Below, piece by piece: positions 24,360 through 32,721 of a DNA stretch of 35,789 nt. The notes below the pieces were generated by a model. That model was not told the origin of the DNA and made no database searches. It saw only the letters and a program-made list of their open reading frames with translations. The position numbers and the translations under genes were made by a program. This DNA is from Dehalococcoidia bacterium (GTDB lineage: Bacteria > Chloroflexota > Dehalococcoidia > GIF9 > UBA5629), in NCBI GenBank assembly GCA_016783155.1, contig JADHXB010000007.1:1-35789 (forward strand), given 5' to 3'. The stretch's first letter is position 1. Each line of letters starts with the position of its first letter.

Positions 24360-24400
24360 AGGGCGGGACTGAGTATAGATTATAAAACCCCGCCCTTTTT
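24360..24400 (+). terminator. Intrinsic terminator after clpC
   Basis: AGGGCGGG (24360-24367) pairs with CCCGCCCT (24389-24396) followed by a T-run; the loop is long (21 bases) and partly AT-rich. It closes the clpC unit before radA. Confidence 0.75.
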
Positions 24401-24451
24401 AATATTCAAATTTGTTGAGGCGGTTTTGGTATTGACTGAGGGGTTGATAGT

Positions 24452-25834
24452 TTGAATAAGCCCAAGCCCAAGACTGTCTTTGTTTGCCAGCAGTGTGGTA
24501 AGGAAAGTCCAAAGTGGCTAGGCCGTTGTCCTGGCTGTCAGGAGTGGAATAGCTTCGTAGAAACCGTCGTCGCTGCTTCCAGCCAAGTATCCACGTGGTT
24601 ACATACAGAGGAAAATACCCCCCGTGAGCTTTCCAAGCTGAAAACCGAAGCATATCCCCGGCTGAGTTTTCCTTTTATTGAGTTCAATCGTGTTTTAGGT
24701 GGGGGTATGGTGACCGGCTCTTTGGTTCTTGTTAGTGGTGACCCGGGTATCGGAAAGTCCACACTGTTGCTTCAGGCCTCATCAGCGGTGGCTGAGCAGG
24801 GGGGTACGGTAGTCTATGTTTCCGGCGAGGAGTCATCCCAGCAGATTAAGCTGAGGTCGGAACGCCTGGGGATGGGCGGCGATAGGCTTTACATTCTTCC
24901 TGAGACTAATATTGAGGCTGTACTTGGAAGATTGGGAGAATTATCTCCGAATTTGGTGGTTGTTGATTCTATCCAGACTGTTTACATAGAGGAACTGACT
25001 GGCGCACCGGGAAGCGTTGGCCAAATACGGGAATGCACCCTGAGGCTTATGAGGTGGGCGAAACGAGCCGGTATTCCGGTGCTCGTTACCGGACATGTAA
25101 CTAAAGACGGGGCTATTGCCGGCCCTAGAGTGTTGGAGCACATTGTCGATGTGGTTCTTTATCTCGAGGGTGAGACCTTTAGCAGCTATCGGATATTGCG
25201 GAGCACCAAGAATCGTTTCGGTTCCACCAACGAGGTGGGTATTTTTGAGATGAGCGGTGGTGGTTTAATAGAGGTGTCTAACCCGTCTGAAGCTTTTCTG
25301 GCTTCGCATCGTGATGGTGCAGTTGGTTCGGCTGTGGTGCCGACCTTTGAGGGTAGCCGTCCTCTGCTGGTGGAAATCCAGGCTTTAACCAGTCCGGCTA
25401 GTTTTGCTCCTCCGCGGCGGATTGCTAATGGTGTGGATTTCAATCGGTTGCTTCTAATAGCGGCTGTGCTTACCAGGCGGGCTGGAGTCAGCCTTTCCAA
25501 TCAAGACGTCATAACTAACGTTATCGGCGGTATGCGGATTGGTGAGCCGGCTGCTGACTTAGGTATTGCTTTGGCAATAGCATCGAGTCATCGTGATGCC
25601 AGGGTTGTCCAGGGGCTTGTAGCCCTTGGTGAGGTGGGATTGAACGGCGAGCTTAGAGCCGTGCCTCAACTGGAGAGGCGGCTTAGTGAAGCAGCCAGGT
25701 TGGGTTTTAAGCGTTGTCTGATTCCTGAGACCTCGTACAAAACTTCATTCGATGTAAAGGGCATTGAGCTTCTGAAAGCAGGCTCTGTAGCTGAAGCTTT
25801 GCGAGCGGGTCTTGTAAGGCAAACGAGGAAGTGA
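24452..25834 (+). CDS. radA: DNA repair protein RadA (Sms)
   Basis: RecA-like DNA-dependent ATPase that processes recombination intermediates (460 aa). The N-terminal C4 zinc finger (C12, C15, C26, C29) is followed by Walker A SGDPGIGKST (G96-T104), YVSGEESSQQIKLRSERL, Walker B LVVVDSIQT, the RadA signature KNRFG (K253-G257), and a Lon-like C-terminal domain (MRIGEPAADLGIALAIASS). The start is TTG 24452 with GAGGGG about eight bases upstream; no ATG is suitably placed. It is followed at 10 bp by ispD. Confidence 0.95.
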   Translation: MNKPKPKTVFVCQQCGKESPKWLGRCPGCQEWNSFVETVVAASSQVSTWLHTEENTPRELSKLKTEAYPRLSFPFIEFNRVLGGGMVTGSLVLVSGDPGIGKSTLLLQASSAVAEQGGTVVYVSGEESSQQIKLRSERLGMGGDRLYILPETNIEAVLGRLGELSPNLVVVDSIQTVYIEELTGAPGSVGQIRECTLRLMRWAKRAGIPVLVTGHVTKDGAIAGPRVLEHIVDVVLYLEGETFSSYRILRSTKNRFGSTNEVGIFEMSGGGLIEVSNPSEAFLASHRDGAVGSAVVPTFEGSRPLLVEIQALTSPASFAPPRRIANGVDFNRLLLIAAVLTRRAGVSLSNQDVITNVIGGMRIGEPAADLGIALAIASSHRDARVVQGLVALGEVGLNGELRAVPQLERRLSEAARLGFKRCLIPETSYKTSFDVKGIELLKAGSVAEALRAGLVRQTRK

Positions 25835-25844
25835 GGATATCCTG

Positions 25845-26525
25845 GTGAAGAGCTGCACGTCTCAAACGGGAGTTGTCATTGCCGGAGCTGGCATTAGCCA
25901 GCGAATGGGGGTGGATAAAGTCTGTATGTCTCTGGCTGGCAAACCTTTGCTAGCCTGGTCGGTGGATGTCTGTCAAAGTTGTGGACTTGTCAACCAGATA
26001 GTAATCGTTTTACATGAGACTAAACTGGATTTGGGGCGGAGATTAGTCGCTGAAAGAGGCTGGTCTAAGGTGGTAGAGGTGTGTCCTGGTGGAGACCGGC
26101 GACAGGACTCTGTCAGACAGGGGCTCAGTAAACTGAAGGGCTGTGATTGGGTAATTATTCATGATGGAGCCCGTCCTTTCTTGACGTTGGAATTGATTCG
26201 TGATGGCTTAGAGGCGGTCCAAAGCACCGGATCAGCAGTGGCGGCGGTTCCAGTTAAGGATACCGTTAAACTCGGTGGTAGCGACCTCATGGTCAGGGAA
26301 ACGCTTAATCGTCAGGAATTGTGGGCGGCGCAGACACCTCAGGTTTTCCGCTTTGATATAATAACTAAAGCTCATGAACAAATAGAAGACGATGTTACTG
26401 ATGGTGCCAGTATGGTTGAGCAGCTGGGATACAAAGTGAAGCTTTATATGGGGTCATATGACAATATAAAGATAACCACTCCTGAAGACCTGGCTTTGGC
26501 TGAAGTTATAGCGAGGAAGAAATAG
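25845..26525 (+). CDS. ispD: 2-C-methyl-D-erythritol 4-phosphate cytidylyltransferase
   Basis: Third step of the MEP isoprenoid pathway: couples CTP with MEP to give CDP-ME. Seen are the nucleotide-binding loop (VVIAGAGISQRMGVDK), CPGGDRRQDSVRQGL, VIIHDGARPF, AAVPVKDTVK, and WAAQTPQVF with DDVTDGASMVE and NIKITTPEDLALAE. The start is GTG 25845 with GAGG nine bases upstream; 226 aa is normal. It is directly followed by ispF, which acts two steps later. Confidence 0.96.
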   Translation: MKSCTSQTGVVIAGAGISQRMGVDKVCMSLAGKPLLAWSVDVCQSCGLVNQIVIVLHETKLDLGRRLVAERGWSKVVEVCPGGDRRQDSVRQGLSKLKGCDWVIIHDGARPFLTLELIRDGLEAVQSTGSAVAAVPVKDTVKLGGSDLMVRETLNRQELWAAQTPQVFRFDIITKAHEQIEDDVTDGASMVEQLGYKVKLYMGSYDNIKITTPEDLALAEVIARKK

Positions 26526-26529
26526 CCTG

Positions 26530-27003
26530 ATGCGAGTCGGAATTGGGTATGATGTACATCCGCTGGTCCCGGGGCGCAGGTTGGTTCTGGGTGGAGTGGA
26601 GATTCAGTTTGACCGGGGGCTCTCCGGCTATAGCGATGCCGATGTGTTAACCCATGCTATAATGGACGCTCTGCTTGGTGCTGCTGGATTGAGAGATATC
26701 GGCAGCCGGTTTCCGACGGAGGACCCTAAGTATAAGGATATTTCCAGCCTGGTTTTGCTGGACGAAGTCAGCAAGTTACTCAAAGCGGAGGGTTTTAGAG
26801 TTGGAAACGTTGATGCGGTTGTTGTTGCTCAGCAACCTAAAATATCGCCTTTCATCGAGGATATGCGCGGTAACATCAGCCGGACTTTGGGGGTTAACCT
26901 GGAGCAGGTGATGGTTAAGGCAACCACCACCGACGGCTTGGGACTTGCCGGCAGGGGAGAAGGGATAGCTGCTTATGCCGTAGCTCTGGTGGAAGAAGGA
27001 TAA
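26530..27003 (+). CDS. ispF: 2-C-methyl-D-erythritol 2,4-cyclodiphosphate synthase
   Basis: Cyclises CDP-ME 2-phosphate to MEcPP in the MEP pathway; a zinc-dependent trimer. Metal ligands D8 and H10 lie in GIGYDVHPL, the next histidine in [23 protein letters not shown], and the tail has [22 protein letters not shown]. It is 157 aa, the family size, four bases after ispD and five before cysE, so these genes form one transcription unit. Confidence 0.97.
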   Translation: MRVGIGYDVHPLVPGRRLVLGGVEIQFDRGLSGYSDADVLTHAIMDALLGAAGLRDIGSRFPTEDPKYKDISSLVLLDEVSKLLKAEGFRVGNVDAVVVAQQPKISPFIEDMRGNISRTLGVNLEQVMVKATTTDGLGLAGRGEGIAAYAVALVEEG

Positions 27004-27008
27004 GAGTT

Positions 27009-27665
27009 ATGGGGTTCATCAGGAATATCAGGAAGGACATACAGGCGGTCTTTGAGCATGACCCGGCAGCCAGAAATGCCTGGGAGGTCTTTTTCGCCTA
27101 CCCCGGCTTTCATGCCCGGCAGTTTCACCGCCTGGCTCATACCCTCTGGAACTGGCGTGTCCCGTTTTTCCCTCGCCTGATTTCGCACACCAGCCGTTTC
27201 TTTACCGGGATTGAAATTCACCCCGGAGCTAAGATTGGTGAGGGCTTTTTTATCGACCATGGCATGGGGGTTGTAATCGGAGAGACGTCTGAGATAAAGA
27301 ACAATGTTGCTTTGTACCAGGGAGTTACTTTGGGCGGCACGAGCTTGCTGAAAAAGAAGAGACATCCGACTTTGTGCAACAACGTGGTTGTGGGCGCCGG
27401 GGCGAAGCTTATCGGAGCCATCACCATCGGTGCAAATGTTAAAGTCGGCGCCGGTTCAGTGGTGATAACTTCGGTGCCGGCTAATGCTACCGTTGTCGGT
27501 GTGCCCGGTCGGGTGGTGGAGATTCGTAATCCTGATACTGATACTGTGGAGAAATTGCCTGACCCGGTTTGGGAGAGGCTTGAGGGTCTGGAAAAAAGAA
27601 TTGCTGGGCTGGAGAAGACCTCGAGAGGCATGCGGTCTAAGTCCAGGAAGACTACTAAACGTTAA
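27009..27665 (+). CDS. cysE: Serine O-acetyltransferase
   Basis: Acetylates serine with acetyl-CoA as the first step of cysteine synthesis. The N-terminal helical part has [19 protein letters not shown] and [11 protein letters not shown]; the left-handed beta-helix carries hexapeptide repeats, including [18 protein letters not shown] and [12 protein letters not shown]. The catalytic histidine is expected in FFIDHG. The lysine-rich tail ([12 protein letters not shown]) is unlike the usual feedback-inhibited C-terminus. At 218 aa it is the short form. It sits just before cysS, whose substrate cysteine it helps supply. Confidence 0.94.
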   Translation: MGFIRNIRKDIQAVFEHDPAARNAWEVFFAYPGFHARQFHRLAHTLWNWRVPFFPRLISHTSRFFTGIEIHPGAKIGEGFFIDHGMGVVIGETSEIKNNVALYQGVTLGGTSLLKKKRHPTLCNNVVVGAGAKLIGAITIGANVKVGAGSVVITSVPANATVVGVPGRVVEIRNPDTDTVEKLPDPVWERLEGLEKRIAGLEKTSRGMRSKSRKTTKR

Positions 27666-27681
27666 CCTTCGGAGAGGATAG

Positions 27682-29115
27682 ATGAAAGTATCTAATACGC
27701 TGACGGGGCAAAAAGAAGAGTTTCGTCCCAAGGGGAAAACGGTAAGTATTTATGTCTGCGGGGTTACTGTTTATGACGATTGCCATATCGGGCATGCCAT
27801 GAGCTATGTGCTGTTTGATGTCATCAGGCGCTACCTTGAGTTCAAAGGCTATAAGGTAAAGCACGTGCAGAACTTCACCGATATCGATGACAAGATAATA
27901 AATCGAGCCAATCAGCTGGGAGTTTCGTCTTCGGAGTTGGCTGAGAAATATATCGACGAATATTTCCGGGACATGGATGCTTTGAATATAAAGCGAGTCC
28001 ATGTCTATCCAAAGGCGACTGAAGAAATACCCAAGATAATCGAGGTGATACAGGGCTTGATAACCAAAGGCTTTGCCTATGAGTCTGAGGGCAGCGCCTA
28101 TTTTCGGGTGAAAAACTTTCCCGGCTACGGCAAGCTGTCTCATCAGGCTCTGGATGACATGATATCCCGTGGCTCCGCAGAAGAGGGCAAGAAAGAATAT
28201 CCGCTGGATTTTGCCCTATGGAAGGCAGCCAAGCCGGGCGAGCCTTTTTGGCCAAGTCCCTGGGGTCAGGGCAGACCGGGGTGGCATATAGAGTGCAGCG
28301 CTATGGCGTTGAAATACCTGGGTAAAAGCCTTGACATACATGGTGGTGGGCAGGACCTTATCTTCCCTCATCACGAGAATGAGCTAACCCAGTCCGAAAG
28401 CTTCACCGGTGTTGCCCCTTTCGCCAAATACTGGCTGCATAATGGGCTGCTACAGTTGGGTGAGGATAAAATGAGCAAGTCCCTGGGCAACCTGATAACG
28501 GTGAAGCAGGCCCTGGAACGCTACAGCGCCGATGCAATTCGACTGTTTATAATCGGCTCCCATTATCGCAGCCCGTTAACCTATAGCGAAGAGACGCTGA
28601 AAGCAGCCGAGGTTGGTATGGAGAGGCTGCGACAGGCGACCGGGAATGGTGGTGGGAGTGGTGGAAAAGATGTCCTTGGTAGTGAACCGTTCAGGCACAG
28701 GTTTGTTGACAGCATGGATGATGACTTCAACACCGCACAGGCGGTGGCAGTGCTTTTCGACTTGGCCAGGGAGATTAACCGGGCACGTGAAGAGAATTAC
28801 GATGTAACCAGTGCTCTGAATACACTGACGGAACTGGCTGGGGTGCTAGGCTTCACGCTGGAGGAGCCGAAGAAGCCGCCGCTCGAGACCGGACCTTTTA
28901 TTGGACTTCTAAGCGAGCTTAGTCATGAGTTTCGTCGGGCACCAAGGCATGACCTGAAGGTCGAGCAGCTTATTCAGCTGCTGATTGAGACCCGTGAGAA
29001 ATCGCGTAAAGCCAAACAGTGGCAACTGGCTGATATGGTACGGCAACGCCTCATCGAGTTAGGGGTGGCTCTCGAAGATACGCCCAAAGGGACGGTGTGG
29101 AAGCGCACCCTCTAG
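27682..29115 (+). CDS. cysS: Cysteinyl-tRNA synthetase
   Basis: Class I synthetase charging tRNA-Cys (477 aa). HIGH lies at residues 35-38 and KMSKS at 263-267. Zinc ligands appear as C26 in [11 protein letters not shown], the cysteine of WHIECSAM and the histidines of FPHHENE. A helical anticodon-binding part follows, ending [16 protein letters not shown] lies just before ATG 27682. The linkage to cysE is functionally sensible. No convincing terminator follows, only a bulged hairpin near 29128-29149 and then a palindromic repeat. Confidence 0.97.
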   Translation: MKVSNTLTGQKEEFRPKGKTVSIYVCGVTVYDDCHIGHAMSYVLFDVIRRYLEFKGYKVKHVQNFTDIDDKIINRANQLGVSSSELAEKYIDEYFRDMDALNIKRVHVYPKATEEIPKIIEVIQGLITKGFAYESEGSAYFRVKNFPGYGKLSHQALDDMISRGSAEEGKKEYPLDFALWKAAKPGEPFWPSPWGQGRPGWHIECSAMALKYLGKSLDIHGGGQDLIFPHHENELTQSESFTGVAPFAKYWLHNGLLQLGEDKMSKSLGNLITVKQALERYSADAIRLFIIGSHYRSPLTYSEETLKAAEVGMERLRQATGNGGGSGGKDVLGSEPFRHRFVDSMDDDFNTAQAVAVLFDLAREINRAREENYDVTSALNTLTELAGVLGFTLEEPKKPPLETGPFIGLLSELSHEFRRAPRHDLKVEQLIQLLIETREKSRKAKQWQLADMVRQRLIELGVALEDTPKGTVWKRTL

Positions 29116-29158
29116 CTCCATCTTTTTTCCTCTCCCTTTACGGGAGGAAGGGTTAGTT

Positions 29159-29239
29159 TACGTGTCACCCGCCTTCGGGTGACCGTCGTGGTTTGTATCT
29201 GTGTGGTGGGTCACCTGTGGGCAGGTGACACCTAGAGAA
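29159..29239. repeat. 81-bp palindromic repeat, copy 1
   Basis: It has inverted ends GTGTCACCCGCC / GGGCAGGTGACAC and two internal hairpins: CACCCG-CCTT-CGGGTG and GTCACCTG-TGGG-CAGGTGAC. It matches copy 2 (30272-30352) at 76 of 81 positions in the same orientation. The pair brackets the chagasin-domain gene. Confidence 0.9.
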
Positions 29240-29280
29240 TCTATAGGGTGAAAGCTCTGCCTGTGTTGCTGAAAAAAGGG

Positions 29281-29309
29281 TTGCATATTTAGCTAAAATC
29301 CATGACAAT
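29281..29309 (+). promoter_or_regulatory. Possible promoter of the chagasin-domain lipoprotein gene
   Basis: TTGCAT (29281-29286), 17-bp spacer, GACAAT (29304-29309). It predicts a start near 29316 and a leader of about 45 nt, which would exclude the upstream ATG at 29310 as the translation start. Confidence 0.4.
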
Positions 29310-29360
29310 ATGAAAAACAGATTCTTGAAAGTGGTACCCGTCTGCGAAAAGGAGGTAATA

Positions 29361-30248
29361 ATGAGGATAGCTTCTGTATTGCTAGCATTGTCTTTACTGT
29401 TGGTTGTTTGCGCCTGTGCGGCGCCTCAAGCCGCTCGCCCCACGGTAAATCATTTCTATGCCAACCCGGCAAGCATATCCGAAGGAGATTCCTGCACTCT
29501 TAATTGGAGAGTGGCCGACGCAGATACTGTGACTATCGACCATGCTCTGGGCACAATGCCTGCCGTCGGCAGCTGCACCGTGACTCCGGATGAGACCACA
29601 GTTTATGAACTGACAGCCACCAATCGTTCCGGTGCCACTGTCGCGGATACTACGGTGACGGTTTCTACCAAACCGCCGGCAGTGGACATGCCGGTGATCA
29701 ACCATTTTGAATCGACTCCTAACTCAGTCATGCCTGGCGGCATCGCCACCCTGGCATGGGATGTTGCCGGCGCCTCGTCGGTGAGCATTGGCCAGGGTGT
29801 TGGTGACGTGGAGGCTCAGGGTCGCAAAGGCGTGATACCTTCCGGGACGACTAAATACACCCTAATGGCAGTCAACGCCTCGGGTGAGGTCAGTGCCTCC
29901 ACCAATGTTGTGGTAACGGAGCTGGCTACGTCACAGCCGCCGGCAGAAGTGGTTTCCCCTCATATTGGGCTGCAGGTAGGCACGGACAGACAGTTCACCA
30001 TCAACCTTGATGCCAGCCCGTCGACAGGCTTCCAGTGGGAGCTGGATTATTATGACCCCAGCTTTGTCGATCTGGTGGGAAGTGAATACGAGCCATATAG
30101 TGTGCCCCAGATGGGCTCAACCGGGTCGCGGCACTTTACCTTTAATGCTCTCAAAGTGGGGGATACCAAGATAAAGCTCTCCTATACTCATCCCGGAGAG
30201 CCGCTGAATTCTTCAAGCAAGTACTACCATGTGCATATAACCCCGTAA
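29361..30248 (+). CDS. Lipoprotein with two Ig-like repeats and a chagasin (I42) inhibitor domain
   Basis: ATG 29361 is preceded at four bases by AAAAGGAGGT, so it is preferred over ATG 29310. The 295-aa product starts with a signal peptide ending VVCAC (C19 or C17 lipidated). Residues about 27-100 and 110-185 are two homologous Ig-like repeats (VNHFYANPASISEGDSCTLNW against INHFESTPNSVMPGGIATLAW, each ending in a YELTATN/YTLMAVN strand). The last 90 residues resemble chagasin: SPSTGFQW in place of NPTTGYxW, then GSTGSRHFTFNALKVGDTKI and YTHPGEP in place of the RPW loop. Chagasins inhibit papain-like cysteine proteases. An external inhibitor on a wall-less or S-layered cell is plausible; the target is unknown. 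Confidence 0.82.
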   Translation: MRIASVLLALSLLLVVCACAAPQAARPTVNHFYANPASISEGDSCTLNWRVADADTVTIDHALGTMPAVGSCTVTPDETTVYELTATNRSGATVADTTVTVSTKPPAVDMPVINHFESTPNSVMPGGIATLAWDVAGASSVSIGQGVGDVEAQGRKGVIPSGTTKYTLMAVNASGEVSASTNVVVTELATSQPPAEVVSPHIGLQVGTDRQFTINLDASPSTGFQWELDYYDPSFVDLVGSEYEPYSVPQMGSTGSRHFTFNALKVGDTKIKLSYTHPGEPLNSSSKYYHVHITP

Positions 30249-30271
30249 TTATTGCCAGGAACGCGGTAACC

Positions 30272-30352
30272 TACGTGTCACCCGCCTACGGGTGGCCGTC
30301 GTGGTTTGTATTTGCATGGTGGGTCACCTGTGGGCAGGTGACACCTAGAGAA
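30272..30352. repeat. 81-bp palindromic repeat, copy 2
   Basis: Same length and orientation as 29159-29239 with five substitutions. The outer inverted ends and the right-hand hairpin are unchanged. It lies between the 3' ends of the chagasin-domain gene and the convergent MBL gene. Confidence 0.9.
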
Positions 30353-30376
30353 CACGGTGACAATGGGCGCACCGTC

Positions 30377-31210
30377 TTAGATGGTGATAACGTTGCCCGT
30401 GTTGTTGAAAAAGAATTTATCGCCGAACTCCTGAAACAATATGGCGGCTGCCTGCAGCCCGGTGCAGTGTGATACGCCTATCTTCTGGACACCAAGCTTT
30501 TTCAATTCGGCTATGGTCAGGCCCATCTGTTCTCTGGAAGCGTGTAGCAGGTGAGTCCCGCCGACAACCATGTGTATTTGTTCTACGCCGGTTATTTTTC
30601 GGGCATGATGTAAGGTGTTTATCATGCCTCTGTGTCCGCAGCCTAAAACAACTATCAAGCCCGTCCGAGTCTTAATGACAAGGGCAAGGTCGTCCTTGAG
30701 GGGGTCGGGACGGAGCTCTCCGCCTTCCTTGACAAGAAGCTCACGGTCGATCTTCTCATATTCGGTATGCATGGCTATCTCGCCGGTGGTGACGATGTTA
30801 TCGGTAATCCATACCGGCTCTTGGCTAAGCCTGAAGGAAGCTCCCCAGTTCTCCAGTGCTTCTCGGACAAAAGGTATACCGGCGTATTGCTCTTTGTTGC
30901 TGAAGGTGCGGGAGTACTTGGCTGCCCAGATGTCGGGATGAGCTATTACCTCGATTTCCTTTCTCATCACGTTCAGCACATGTTGTAAGCCGCCGGTATG
31001 GTCGCGATGTCCATGGCTCAGGGCTATCCTGTCAACTGCGGACAGGTCTACGCCCATAATGGCTGCATTATAGGCAGCCGATATACCCAGTCCAGTATCC
31101 AGCAGGACTTTATAGTTATCCGCTTCTACCAGTATGCTCAATCCCCACTCAGCCAGCAGCCCAGGCATGCCGGTGGTGTTTTCGCTCAATGTGGTAAGTT
31201 TTATCTGCAT
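30377..31210 (-). CDS. MBL-fold metallohydrolase
   Basis: A 277-aa metallo-beta-lactamase-fold enzyme of the group often annotated as dihydropterin ribofuranosyl aminobenzene phosphate synthase-like. The metal motif is LSHGHRDHTGG (H66, H68, D70, H71), with D38 in LLDTGLG, the later GCGHRGMIN, and the final VSHCTGLQAA. Natural substrate unknown; the wide LLDTG...HGHRDHTGG family also occurs in methanogens and anaerobes. ATG 31210 has a good AAAGGAGG at nine bases. It stands apart from neighbours, with repeat clusters on both sides. Confidence 0.88.
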   Translation of the reverse strand: MQIKLTTLSENTTGMPGLLAEWGLSILVEADNYKVLLDTGLGISAAYNAAIMGVDLSAVDRIALSHGHRDHTGGLQHVLNVMRKEIEVIAHPDIWAAKYSRTFSNKEQYAGIPFVREALENWGASFRLSQEPVWITDNIVTTGEIAMHTEYEKIDRELLVKEGGELRPDPLKDDLALVIKTRTGLIVVLGCGHRGMINTLHHARKITGVEQIHMVVGGTHLLHASREQMGLTIAELKKLGVQKIGVSHCTGLQAAAILFQEFGDKFFFNNTGNVITI

Positions 31211-31257
31211 CTCCTTTAACCTCCTTTAGCCTATTTGTCATTGCGAGCCCTTTTTTC

Positions 31258-31344
31258 TGTCATTGCGAGCGAAGCGAAGCAATCTCACCGCCTTTCCCGG
31301 CCACCACCGAGATTGCCACGTCGCTGACGCTCCTCGCAATGACA
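31258..31344. repeat. 87-bp palindromic repeat, GTCATTGCGAG family, full copy
   Basis: It has perfect 12-bp inverted ends, TGTCATTGCGAG / CTCGCAATGACA, and an inner inverted pair, GCAATCTC / GAGATTGC. A same-length copy lies at 32413-32499. It is noncoding, between the MBL and SAM hydrolase genes. Confidence 0.9.
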
Positions 31345-31350
31345 CCCCAC

Positions 31351-31444
31351 TGTCATTCTGACCCTGAACGAAGTGAAGGGGAAGAATCTCAACACATCGT
31401 CCCCTCCTGAGATTCTTCGGTCGCTTCGCTCCCTCAGAATGACA
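31351..31444. repeat. 94-bp palindromic repeat, TGTCATTCTGA family
   Basis: It has perfect 11-bp inverted ends, TGTCATTCTGA / TCAGAATGACA, and inner arms GAAGAATCTC / GAGATTCTTC. It is related in layout to its neighbour but of a different sequence type, and is placed seven bases after it. Confidence 0.88.
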
Positions 31445-31454
31445 GAAAAAGGAA

Positions 31455-31492
31455 CCGAGATTGCCACGGCACTCTGTGCCTCGCAATGACAG
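31455..31492. repeat. Partial GTCATTGCGAG-family repeat (right half)
   Basis: GAGATTGCCACGGCACT and the end CCTCGCAATGACA match the right half of the 87-bp repeat. It lies 14 bp from the 3' end of the SAM hydrolase gene. Confidence 0.7.
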
Positions 31493-31506
31493 GTGAACGT
31501 TACTTT

Positions 31507-32340
31507 TTATTGTCCCAGCTTTATTTCATCTCCCACCCTGGCATTCAGAGAGGCGGCGGCGCTGCCGTTATTTAGCGATATCTCCAGATAGCCGCTGCTG
31601 CCGATGATGGCTGCCAGGCCTTCTTTCTCGGCGTAGAACTGGCTTATGCCATCTATATGTTGCTTGCCGATAGCTACGGTAATTCTTTCACCGGGCAAAT
31701 CGCCGCTCCTGATATTGGTGACCAGGTTGCCGAAGTTATCTATGTGGAGAACACAGCCGGTGATGTTTCCCTGGTTATCACGGAAAGGTCGTGGTATGTG
31801 AAAGGCGTAAACATGGCTCAGGCTGTCGCCGAATTTGTGTATAGCTGTGCCGAGCGAGAGATGGGCGGCAACCGGAGCGAATATATCCCGTCCGTGGAAG
31901 GTGGTGCTGGCGGGCTTTCGCCAGAAATCGGGGTTGGTGATGGCGACTGCCTCAAATCCTGCCCCGAGTTTTCTTTGTTCGGGACCGGGGGAGAAATGAT
32001 GAGCTGGCTTGGCCGGCGCTGTGTCCAGCTCGTCTATTATATAGCTCAGAACGCCGTTATCGGGTGCCAGGAAGAAAGCCTTCGGTGTTTTCAGTACAAT
32101 GGCTTTCCTCCGGCTGCCGACGCCCGGGTCGACTATAGCCAGATGAATTGCTCCTTCAGGGAAGTAGCGGCAGGCGGTGCTGAGAATGAAAGCTGCCTGG
32201 AGTACATTCTGTGGCTCGATGGAGTGGCAGATGTCGACGATGACCGCCTTGGGGTTGATGGTCAGTATTACCCCCTTCATGCTGGCCACGTAGGCATCGC
32301 CAGTACCGAAGTCTGTGGTCAAAGTGATGACCGAGGCCAT
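31507..32340 (-). CDS. S-adenosyl-L-methionine hydrolase (adenosine-forming), DUF62 family
   Basis: Cleaves SAM to adenosine and methionine, using water/hydroxide; related to SAM-dependent fluorinases and chlorinases. The N-terminus ITLTTDFGTGDAYVASMKG, then IVDICHSI, IHLAIVDPGVGS, LAPDNGVLSYI, HGRDIFAPVAAHL, and the C-terminal HIDNFGNLVTNI and IGSSGYLEISLN are all family signatures. The 277-aa length is normal, and no halogenase-specific insertion is apparent, so hydrolase is favoured. AGGAG lies just before ATG 32340, inside the edge of a palindromic repeat. Released adenosine could feed purine salvage. Confidence 0.92.
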   Translation of the reverse strand: MASVITLTTDFGTGDAYVASMKGVILTINPKAVIVDICHSIEPQNVLQAAFILSTACRYFPEGAIHLAIVDPGVGSRRKAIVLKTPKAFFLAPDNGVLSYIIDELDTAPAKPAHHFSPGPEQRKLGAGFEAVAITNPDFWRKPASTTFHGRDIFAPVAAHLSLGTAIHKFGDSLSHVYAFHIPRPFRDNQGNITGCVLHIDNFGNLVTNIRSGDLPGERITVAIGKQHIDGISQFYAEKEGLAAIIGSSGYLEISLNNGSAAASLNARVGDEIKLGQ

Positions 32341-32350
32341 GCTTTTCTCC

Positions 32351-32405
32351 TGTCATTCCTAGCCACTACCGAGATTGCCACGTCGCTGATGCTCCTCGCA
32401 ATGAC
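32351..32405. repeat. Truncated GTCATTGCGAG-family repeat
   Basis: A 55-bp shortened copy: TGTCATTCC left end, GAGATTGCCACGTCGCT core, CTCGCAATGACA right end. It lies ten bases upstream of the SAM hydrolase start. Confidence 0.75.
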
Positions 32406-32412
32406 ACCCCTC

Positions 32413-32499
32413 TGTCATTGCGAGCGAAGCGAAGCAATCGCATCGCCTTCCCCAGCCATCACCAGGATTGCCACGTCGCTAATGCTCCTCGCAATGACA
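32413..32499. repeat. 87-bp palindromic repeat, GTCATTGCGAG family, second full copy
   Basis: Same length and ends as 31258-31344 (TGTCATTGCGAG / CTCGCAATGACA). It fills the gap between secG and the SAM hydrolase gene. Confidence 0.9.
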
Positions 32500-32502
32500 C
32501 CC

Positions 32503-32721
32503 CTAGATGATGACGACAACCAGGATGCAAATGGCTATAAATAATACAGTTAAGCCGATGGTGAACCGGAAAAGGCTTTTTTCCGCGCCCCGCCGTGTCC
32601 TGTAGACGCTGTCCGGCTGTCCGAATATGCCTCCAAGCCCGCCGCCCTTTACCTGTAACGTAAGCACGATAATTAAGGCTAGAGCTACCACAATCTGGGC
32701 AACAAGTAGATAGTCAGTCAT
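32503..32721 (-). CDS. secG: Preprotein translocase subunit SecG
   Basis: Small auxiliary subunit of the SecYEG channel (72 aa). Two membrane segments ([20 protein letters not shown] and [20 protein letters not shown]) flank the conserved cytoplasmic loop [27 protein letters not shown] 32721 is used because GGAGG lies eight bases upstream; the TTG at 32736 would precede it. The start overlaps the gatB stop by eight bases (ATGACTGA), so it is coupled to gatB. Confidence 0.94.
   Translation of the reverse strand: MTDYLLVAQIVVALALIIVLTLQVKGGGLGGIFGQPDSVYRTRRGAEKSLFRFTIGLTVLFIAICILVVVII

Noticed and set aside
29120-29155. cysS terminator
   Set aside because: A bulged CTCCC/GGGAG hairpin is present, but the T-run precedes it instead of following, so it cannot work as an intrinsic plus-strand terminator.
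29310-29360. Upstream start of the chagasin-domain protein at ATG 29310
   Set aside because: It overlaps the candidate promoter, lacks a ribosome binding site and would put a charged stretch before the signal peptide; ATG 29361 has a near-perfect site.
31657-32544. Long plus-strand ORF (295 codons)
   Set aside because: It is antisense to the well-conserved SAM hydrolase gene and to palindromic repeats; no homology-like motifs or ribosome binding site.
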